Assembly (NCBI GenBank): GCA_900547835.1
Contig: URIJ01000107.1
Coordinates: 1 to 7,233, forward strand
DNA length: 7,233 nucleotides
Reading direction: 5' to 3'
Origin: an uncultured Collinsella sp.
GTDB lineage: Bacteria > Actinomycetota > Coriobacteriia > Coriobacteriales > Coriobacteriaceae
The notes beneath the pieces are model-generated. The model made no database searches, had not been told where the DNA came from, and worked only from the letters and a program-made list of their open reading frames with translations. This document shows, one piece after another, positions 1 through 4,126 of this stretch (its first letter is position 1; each line of letters begins with the position of its first letter). The position numbers and the translations under genes were made by a program.

Positions 1-670
1 AGCCCTGTTGATAGATGTAGGTAAGGTATTGCGTGCATGCGCGATAGGAATCGAAGGTCGTGAGCGCCTGCTCAACGTTTGTGTATACCTTCCATGCGCC
101 AAAGACCTTATAGTTTTCGCCGTGCTGGACGATAAACTGATGGACATCTTCGTAGGGATAGCCCAAAAAATAGCCAATTTCGTGGGGGAACTCGCACGTG
201 CAGCCCGTATCGCAGTGCCTATTTCGCGCGAGTGCGCAGACGCTGCCGTCATAGGCACTTTCTGCGGCATTGCTGCTTGCCAGCGTGATGCGCGCGGCGA
301 GATGCACCAAGGATGCGGGCAGGTTGTGGACATCGTAACCTTCGGTGACAAGCGCCGTCATGGCGCGGGGGTCGGAGAGGTATCGCATAAGGTCCGCAGG
401 GCGGTACACATAGATGAGCGCTCCGCAGGGGCGCCAGACCAAAACGCTCACATGGATCCCGAGTGGCTGAAGCTCGCGGTTGCATTGGGCTATGACGGCG
501 AGCAGGCGAGAGCGTCGCTCTTCGATATGGGCGGCGCCGGGTTTTCCGTTTTGGTTGGCGTAAACGCCGGGATAGGTAAAGAGTGAAGCCGGCTTGATAC
601 CTGCGAGCGTAGGGGAGCAGTTGCGCACGACAGCCGTTTGGTATGTTGGGATGTCAATGGTTCGAGTCAC
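1..670 (-). CDS. DUF3793 family protein, 3' end beyond window edge
   Basis: This minus-strand frame stays open from a GTG at 670 to the window edge, giving 223 codons without the stop. Features I recognise from the DUF3793 family are an N-terminal C-S-P-T-L-A-G-I-K-P-A-S-L-F block (residues 18-31), a V-L-V-W-R-P-C-G-A-L-I-Y-V-Y-R strand (76-90), and a C-terminal E-I-G-Y-F-L-G-Y-P-Y-E-D-V block (164-176), followed by Y-K-V-F-G-A-W-K-V-Y (187-196) and a cysteine near residue 212. The family is usually about 200 residues, so little is likely missing. The GTG start is fixed by an in-frame TGA 24 bases upstream and by an AAAGGGG ribosome site about 6 bases before it. There is no signal peptide or membrane segment. 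Cysteines are frequent, with a C-x3-C-x-C cluster at 153-159. The function of the family is unknown to me; I recall it near iron or flavodoxin genes in anaerobes, which is only suggestive. Confidence 0.85.
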   Translation of the reverse strand, partial: MTRTIDIPTYQTAVVRNCSPTLAGIKPASLFTYPGVYANQNGKPGAAHIEERRSRLLAVIAQCNRELQPLGIHVSVLVWRPCGALIYVYRPADLMRYLSDPRAMTALVTEGYDVHNLPASLVHLAARITLASSNAAESAYDGSVCALARNRHCDTGCTCEFPHEIGYFLGYPYEDVHQFIVQHGENYKVFGAWKVYTNVEQALTTFDSYRACTQYLTYIYQQG

Positions 671-709
671 GTTGCCCCTTTCGAGCCCTCACTTGTTAGC
701 CTAGGAAAA

Positions 710-737
710 CTTATACACGAAAGTAAGCCTTGGTCAA
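710..737 (-). promoter_or_regulatory. sigma70-type promoter for the DUF3793 gene
   Basis: On the minus strand TTGACC (732-737) is followed after 16 bases by TATAAG (710-715). Transcription would start near 703, leaving a leader of about 33 bases before the GTG at 670. The bases just downstream of the -10 box contain TAGGCTAAC (695-703 on the minus strand), which could be part of an operator; this is treated separately as a finding. Confidence 0.65.
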
Positions 738-762
738 CTAAAAAGTTTGAATAGGGAAACTA

Positions 763-794
763 TTGACCGAACGGACATGATTTTGGGTTAAGAT
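763..794 (+). promoter_or_regulatory. possible promoter for the HMA-domain gene
   Basis: TTGACC (763-768) and TAAGAT (789-794) lie upstream of the gene at 846. Their 20-base spacer is longer than the usual 17, so either the pairing is wrong or the promoter is weak or activator-dependent. If it is correct, transcription starts near 801, inside the dyad at 798-817, which would suit repression by a protein bound there. Confidence 0.35.
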
Positions 795-797
795 GGG

Positions 798-817
798 GAC
801 ACCCCATGGGGGGTATC
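798..817. promoter_or_regulatory. CsoR-like G/C-tract operator candidate
   Basis: This imperfect 20-bp dyad reads GACACCCC, then ATGG, then GGGGTATC. The arms match at seven of eight positions, and the centre contains a perfect ACCCC-AT-GGGG core (ending in T: 801-814 region). The CsoR/RcnR/FrmR family of metal and stress sensors typically binds TACCCC...GGGGTA dyads of this size. The site ends 28 bases before the start codon of a metal-binding-domain protein, which fits metal-responsive control. No CsoR gene is in the window, and the assignment rests on sequence resemblance only. Confidence 0.45.
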
Positions 818-845
818 TAGATAGTGCTACTTGAAAGGGGAACGC

Positions 846-1229
846 ATGAGTGACTTGCTCAACCCTGCGAATCTCATCGTGCTGGCCGTCATTGCCGTCG
901 GCATGTTTTTTGGGTTGCGTCGCATTGCCGCTTCGACACACGGGAAGAGTTGCTGCAGCGATGGTGCGAGCGGCAAGAAGGCCAAAAAGGTTGTTGTGGT
1001 GGATACCGATGCGTCACACTATCCCTATAGCGATGAGCTGCTCATCGGCGGCATGAGTTGCGACGGCTGCGCTCAGAACGTGGCCAATGCCCTCAATGCG
1101 CTGGATGGTGTGTGGGCTACGGTAACGTACGCGGACCACACAGCGCGTGTGCGCTCCAAGCGGCCGATCAATCGCGGTGTCCTTGAGACTGCCGTGAGAG
1201 ATGCGGGTTACTACGTCATGACGCTGTAA
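846..1229 (+). CDS. membrane-anchored HMA (heavy-metal-associated) domain protein
   Basis: This 127-residue protein has three parts. Residues 9-24 form one hydrophobic segment (L-I-V-L-A-V-I-A-V-G-M-F-F-G-L), probably a membrane anchor. Next comes a short basic linker with a G-K-S-C-C-S-D motif (33-39) and a lysine cluster (44-48), resembling the small FeoB-associated cysteine-rich proteins. Last is an HMA-like fold from about 63 to 127, with the metal-binding G-M-S-C-D-G-C loop (C72, C75) and the closing D-A-G-Y-Y-V. HMA domains of this type carry copper or other soft metal ions as chaperones or as N-terminal domains of P-type ATPases. ATG 846 is chosen because a GAAAGGGG ribosome site ends 5 bases before it; an in-frame TTG at 831 overlaps that site and is less likely. 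The metal (copper, or iron by analogy with FeoB partners) cannot be decided from sequence. A G/C-tract dyad upstream suggests metal control. Confidence 0.85.
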   Translation: MSDLLNPANLIVLAVIAVGMFFGLRRIAASTHGKSCCSDGASGKKAKKVVVVDTDASHYPYSDELLIGGMSCDGCAQNVANALNALDGVWATVTYADHTARVRSKRPINRGVLETAVRDAGYYVMTL

Positions 1230-1255
1230 GCGTCGCTCTGGATGCGCTTCCTTGG

Positions 1256-1681
1256 CTAGGCTCGTCCGCGCAGTTCGATGTCTTGGATGTCGTCGAAGTC
1301 GATGGCGATGTCTCGGAGCTTGAGGAGCTTGAAGGCGGGGAGCGCCTCGTCGAGGATGCCGGTGCGGCTGCGATAGCCGTATGTATCGTAATAGGTGACA
1401 CGAACCAAGTCGCCACGTTTGAGACCCTCGAGCTTTTTAGAAAGTACGAGGGCTTTTTCTTCCGTGAGCTCACGTTTTGGCTCGACGGTGATTTCCTGCT
1501 TGCGCACGAGTTCGTAGTATCCCGTGAGGGCGGCAAAGGGCATAAACTGTGCGGCGCGGTTGGCGCGCACGGCACCGTTGGCAGTGAGGTTGGGGTCGGC
1601 TGCGCGGCGTCTGCCCTCGGGGTCCGCCAGGCGCTCGAAGGCGGTCGGCGGGCGCATGGGCTGTTGTTTGGGTTTAGGCAC
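1256..1681 (-). CDS. YolD-like protein, partner of the Y-family polymerase
   Basis: This protein of about 141 residues carries the block R-A-A-Q-F-M-P-F-A-A-L-T-G-Y-Y-E near its N-terminal third, the signature of YolD-like proteins (usually written R-A-x-Q-F-M-P-F-x-A-L). After it come charged helices (E-L-T-E-E-K-A) and a beta-rich tail, D-L-V-R-V-T-Y-Y-D through I-A-I-D-F-D-D-I. In Bacillus the family is encoded directly after UvrX/YqjW-type polymerases (uvrX-yolD, yqjW-yqjX), and a UmuD-like accessory role has been proposed. Here the arrangement is the same. GTG 1681 is preferred because GGAGG lies 5 bases upstream and the start overlaps the polymerase stop by 8 bases (GTGCCTAA), favouring translational coupling. 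A TTG at 1693 is in frame but overlaps the ribosome site. The gene converges on the HMA gene with only 26 bases between the stops. Confidence 0.85.
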   Translation of the reverse strand: MPKPKQQPMRPPTAFERLADPEGRRRAADPNLTANGAVRANRAAQFMPFAALTGYYELVRKQEITVEPKRELTEEKALVLSKKLEGLKRGDLVRVTYYDTYGYRSRTGILDEALPAFKLLKLRDIAIDFDDIQDIELRGRA

Positions 1682-3179
1682 GGTGTCCTCCAACTTGATC
1701 GTTGCGCTCGCGCGCGGTGGCGCCGGCGGTAAAGCTTAATCCCTTGACGAGCGCGTTCTTGCCGTACTTGCCTTTCACGGCCAGGACGGCGCGCGCCAGG
1801 TCGCGCTCGCGCTCATCGGCCTCGATATCGCTGAACAGATCGATGGTGGCAAATTCCTCGGGCACAAGATTGCTAAAGCCCAGGTTGATGCGCTTGACCG
1901 GTCGTTTGGGATCGACAGTCTGCGCCCAGAGCTCATCGAAATAGCCCATGATCTTCTTAAACGAATTGGTACGCTCGGGCAGCTTGCGCGAGGCGTTGGA
2001 GTGCGCAAAGAGCGCGGCATAGCCACCACGCGGTTTGCCACCATGCTCTCCCACAAAGATGCCATCGATTGCCTGCGCTTCGCGCACCAGGCGGCGCCGT
2101 TCGTCATCGCGCTGGACGGGCTTGGGAGCACGGGGCGCGAGCTCGGGGCCGGCGGTTGCGGTGGGTTCGATGCTCGACGTACTCGAGCGCAGGTGTCCGC
2201 ATCCGTCCACATATTGTGCAGTACCGCTGGCATCAAGCCTGCGTATGTCGGCGCGCTCGCTCGCGTAGCCCACAAAGAGCGAGATGCTGTCGCAGACCAC
2301 GTGCTTATCGACTAGATCCAACACGGCGTTGTCGACCATCTCGCGCAAGACGGTGTAGGCCTGCTCGTAGGCATAGCCCTTCGAGAGCACCTGTCCTGTG
2401 GTGGTCGAGGTCGCTTGCGGGCGATAGGCTTGGATATCGGCGATGGTTGTCGGCTCGCGCCCGAAGGCGTGGTCGATGAGATACTCGGCATTGACGCCGA
2501 GCTCGTCGTAGAGCAGGTTTTCGTCGAGCGCGGCGACACCCATCAGATCGAAGACGCCGTATTTTTCGAGTCGTGCTGCCACGCCGGGGCCGATGCCCCA
2601 GATATCGGTGATGGGGCGATGGGACCAGATATCCTTGCGAAAGGTCTCGTCGTCGAGTATACCGATGCGGCTGGGTACGTGTTTGGCGGTAATGTCGAGC
2701 GCTACCTTGGCCTGGAATAGGTTGGGGCCGATGCCGACCGTCGCCGTGATGCCGCTGCGCGCCAAGACCTCGTCGCGCAGCGTGCAGGCGAACCCTTCCG
2801 CATCGGTGTGATAGAGGTCCAGATAGGGCGTTACGTCGATAAAACACTCATCGATGGAGTAGACGTGCACGTCCTGGGGGCTGACGTATTCCAGATAGAC
2901 GCCGTAGATTTGCGCCGACACCTCCATGTAGTGTTGCATGCGCGGCACTGCTTTGATGTAGTCGATGCCGTCGGGAATCTCGAATAGACGGCAGCGGTTG
3001 TGTATCCCGAGGTCCTTCATGGTCTGCGTGATAGCGAGACAGATGGTCGTGCGTCCGCGCGATTCGTCGGCAACGACCAGGTTGGTGGTGAGCGGATCGA
3101 GCCCACGATCGACGCACTCGACGCTGGCATAAAACGTCTTGAGGTCGATGCAGATGTAGGTGTGCTGCTCGTGCTCCAT
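1674..3179 (-). CDS. Y-family translesion DNA polymerase (UvrX/YqjW-type, UmuC/DinB superfamily)
   Basis: This 501-residue cytoplasmic polymerase would copy past damaged bases at the cost of fidelity. The palm has the first catalytic aspartate in I-D-L-K-T-F-Y-A-S-V-E (D12, steric-gate position Y17) and the second metal site in Y-S-I-D-E-C-F-I-D-V (D110, E111). T-V-G-I-G-P-N-L-F-Q-A-K (147-158) is the usual palm motif, and a helix-hairpin-helix D-I-W-G-I-G-P-G-V-A-A-R-L lies at 192-204. The little-finger region begins near 250 and ends with the family's G-A-T-A-R-E-R-N-D-Q-V-G-G-H-R. All key residues are present. Relatives are about 420 residues; the extra length is a Pro/Ala/Arg/Ser-rich insert of roughly 308-395. 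ATG 3179 has GGGAGG 5 bases upstream. The gene is the first in a two-gene operon, and its promoter carries LexA-like boxes, so SOS induction is expected. Confidence 0.95.
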   Translation of the reverse strand: MEHEQHTYICIDLKTFYASVECVDRGLDPLTTNLVVADESRGRTTICLAITQTMKDLGIHNRCRLFEIPDGIDYIKAVPRMQHYMEVSAQIYGVYLEYVSPQDVHVYSIDECFIDVTPYLDLYHTDAEGFACTLRDEVLARSGITATVGIGPNLFQAKVALDITAKHVPSRIGILDDETFRKDIWSHRPITDIWGIGPGVAARLEKYGVFDLMGVAALDENLLYDELGVNAEYLIDHAFGREPTTIADIQAYRPQATSTTTGQVLSKGYAYEQAYTVLREMVDNAVLDLVDKHVVCDSISLFVGYASERADIRRLDASGTAQYVDGCGHLRSSTSSIEPTATAGPELAPRAPKPVQRDDERRRLVREAQAIDGIFVGEHGGKPRGGYAALFAHSNASRKLPERTNSFKKIMGYFDELWAQTVDPKRPVKRINLGFSNLVPEEFATIDLFSDIEADERERDLARAVLAVKGKYGKNALVKGLSFTAGATARERNDQVGGHRA

Positions 3180-3192
3180 CCGAGCCTCCCAT

Positions 3193-3206
3193 CAAACACA
3201 TGTTCT
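3193..3206. promoter_or_regulatory. secondary LexA-like (SOS) box
   Basis: CAAACACATGTTCT matches 8 of the 10 fixed positions of the Gram-positive LexA box CGAAC-N4-GTTCG, with mismatches at the second and last bases. It lies between the transcription start and the start codon of the polymerase gene, 3 bases from the stronger box. Its value is mainly as support for that site. Confidence 0.5.
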
Positions 3207-3209
3207 TAT

Positions 3210-3223
3210 CGAATACCTGTTCG
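3210..3223. promoter_or_regulatory. LexA-like (SOS) box of the polymerase operon
   Basis: CGAATACCTGTTCG matches 9 of the 10 fixed positions of the Gram-positive LexA consensus CGAAC-N4-GTTCG. It abuts the -10 hexamer of the polymerase promoter on its downstream side, so bound LexA would cover the start of transcription. Y-family polymerase genes with YolD partners are known LexA targets in Bacillus. Site, position and target agree. Confidence 0.8.
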
Positions 3224-3252
3224 ATAATACCTGCTCGACCGGACACCGTCAA
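3224..3252 (-). promoter_or_regulatory. sigma70-type promoter of the polymerase-yolD operon
   Basis: On the minus strand TTGACG (3247-3252) is followed, after exactly 17 bases, by TATTAT (3224-3229). Transcription would start around 3217, giving a leader of about 38 bases. The -10 box sits in the upstream copy of a 14-base tandem duplication (3226-3238 and 3212-3224 share 12 of 13 bases), whose downstream copy forms the right half of the LexA box. Confidence 0.75.
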
Positions 3253-3274
3253 AACCTGTCCCTATTTGGCAGGT
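3251..3274 (+). repeat. REP-like repeat, copy A
   Basis: Positions 3252-3269 (AAACCTGTCCCTATTTGG) match 3986-4003 at 17 of 18 bases. The copy can fold by itself: ACCTG (3254-3258) pairs with CAGGT (3270-3274) and CC (3260-3261) with GG (3268-3269), leaving a one-base bulge and a 6-base loop. A short stem with a bulge and a conserved pyrimidine-rich head is typical of REP elements mobilised by RAYT (IS200-like) transposases. It overlaps the -35 end of the polymerase promoter. Confidence 0.55.
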
Positions 3275-3351
3275 ATGGTCGTGCGGTTGCATCGGGTTTT
3301 TAACGCAGCCCTAAAGAGCGCGAAACAGCTCGGAAAAGCTCGCTTCGTAGC

Positions 3352-3927
3352 ATGAGCCTAACGATTGATACCGCCTATGCGCACGGAAGGGTTGTGGGAA
3401 AGATGGTCAATTATGGGTTTGGTATGCCGACGCGCTTGGTTGCGGATGGGGATGTGGCTCGCTGGTGCGGGCGATTGGTTGCCCACTATGGCGGCACCAA
3501 GGCACTGGTCGTGCTGGGAGGCGACAAGCACACGCGTGATGAGCTCGTTTCGGCGGCGCTGGGCTCGCTCGATCGCGCCCTGCTCGAGCGCGTGCTTTTC
3601 CGCTGCGGCTCGGTTGAAGGCGACGGAGGAGACGAGCTGATCGACGAAGCCGTGGCCCTGGCGACCGACGAAGGCGTGGACTTTGTCTTGGCGATTGGCG
3701 ATGCCGATACTGCCGGCTTTGCGCGCGAGCTCGCCCGTCGCATGGCGGCGCTCGATGTCGGCGAAGACGGTTTTGTCCCTTATGGATGTATCGTCTCGGA
3801 GGGCAAGGTGCCTGCCGTCGTGGGGGCCGGCGAGGTTCCCGTTTGTGCCATCATCGCGCCCGAACTGCTGGAGGGCATCGGGTCTCCTCTGCGTGAGTTG
3901 CTCGGTAGCGTCTGCGCTGCGGCCTAA
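3352..3927 (+). CDS. orphan N-terminal-domain homologue of iron-containing alcohol dehydrogenases
   Basis: The 191-residue product resembles the NAD-binding half of butanol-dehydrogenase-like group III alcohol dehydrogenases: N-Y-G-F-G-M-P-T-R-L-V (20-30), A-L-V-V-L-G-G-D-K (51-59), and E-G-V-D-F-V-L-A-I-G-D-A-D-T-A (107-121) where active enzymes have V-G-G-G-S-x-x-D. A last block at 162-180 falls where the family has its L-P-A-T-G-S-E segment. Full enzymes are about 390 residues; the helical C-terminal domain with most metal ligands is absent, and the glycine motif is degenerate. Catalysis is therefore unlikely. It may be a decayed remnant or a repurposed domain; the intact frame and normal codon use favour the latter. 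ATG 3352 has no clear ribosome site. ATG 3403 (residue 18) matches the family's usual N-terminus and may be the true start. The gene diverges from the polymerase operon and lies between REP-like repeats. Confidence 0.65.
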   Translation: MSLTIDTAYAHGRVVGKMVNYGFGMPTRLVADGDVARWCGRLVAHYGGTKALVVLGGDKHTRDELVSAALGSLDRALLERVLFRCGSVEGDGGDELIDEAVALATDEGVDFVLAIGDADTAGFARELARRMAALDVGEDGFVPYGCIVSEGKVPAVVGAGEVPVCAIIAPELLEGIGSPLRELLGSVCAAA

Positions 3928-3929
3928 TA

Positions 3930-4009
3930 TTTGGCATAAAGGGATAGGTTATTTTTGATTGGTAAAGCGTTTGACCTGCCAAAATAAACCTGTCCCTTTT
4001 TGGTCGGTC
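3930..4009. repeat. REPIN-like inverted repeat pair (copies C and B)
   Basis: Copy B (3986-4003) repeats copy A at 17 of 18 bases in the same orientation. Copy C is its inverse: AAAGGGATAGGTT (3938-3950) pairs with AACCTGTCCCTTT (3987-3999) over 13 bp with one T-G wobble. Copy B has a competing local hairpin, in which GACCTGCCAAAA (3973-3984) pairs with TTTTGGTCGGTC (3998-4009) at 10 of 12 positions around a 13-base loop. Two REP units in opposite orientation define a REPIN, which is how RAYT-mobilised sequences usually appear. The structure could also act as a bidirectional transcription barrier between the dehydrogenase-like gene and pgi. No transposase is in the window. Confidence 0.55.
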
Positions 4010-4061
4010 GCCGTCTGTGGGCAGATTGGCAACGCTCGCTGATTACGGTCTTGACCTGCGC

Positions 4062-4067
4062 TAGAAT
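4062..4067 (+). promoter_or_regulatory. probable -10 box for pgi
   Basis: TAGAAT (4062-4067) lies 59 bases before the pgi start and would give transcription near 4074. The hexamer 17 bases upstream (4039-4044, CTGATT) is a poor -35 box. A TTGACC at 4051-4056 lies too close to pair with it. The leader produced would be about 53 bases and would include the hairpin at 4085-4108. Confidence 0.4.
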
Positions 4068-4084
4068 AGGGTCATCTGATTATC

Positions 4085-4108
4085 CGGGCGCATGGAGGTA
4101 TGCGCCCG
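4085..4108 (+). promoter_or_regulatory. pgi leader hairpin with Shine-Dalgarno-like loop
   Basis: CGGGCGCAT (4085-4093) pairs perfectly with ATGCGCCCG (4100-4108), and the 6-base loop is GGAGGT. The real ribosome site of pgi (GAGGAGG, 4114-4120) follows 5 bases after the stem and stays unpaired. The stem is too early and lacks a T-tract, so it is not a terminator. It may stabilise the transcript, act as a ribosome stand-by or decoy site, or be a protein target; its role is inference. Confidence 0.5.
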
Positions 4109-4126
4109 TATGTTGAGGAGGACTTT

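Noticed and set aside
8..586. 192-codon plus-strand frame at the left edge
   Set aside because: It is the complement of the DUF3793 gene, whose own strand carries the recognisable conserved blocks, ribosome site and promoter.
1230..1255. Possible bidirectional terminator between the convergent HMA and YolD-like genes
   Set aside because: Only a 5-base AAGCG/CGCTT pairing with a 12-base loop is visible and no T-tract, so it is too weak to annotate.
1283..1732. 149-codon plus-strand frame opposite the YolD-like gene
   Set aside because: The minus-strand product has clear family motifs and operon context; this one has none.
3226..3239. Third LexA-like box in the tandem duplication
   Set aside because: It keeps only about 6 of 10 fixed positions of the consensus, so it is noted as part of the duplication but not annotated as a site.
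4100..4126. In-frame upstream ATG for pgi
   Set aside because: It lies in the 3' arm of the leader hairpin with GGAGGT directly adjacent and no spacing, while ATG 4127 has an ideal ribosome site.
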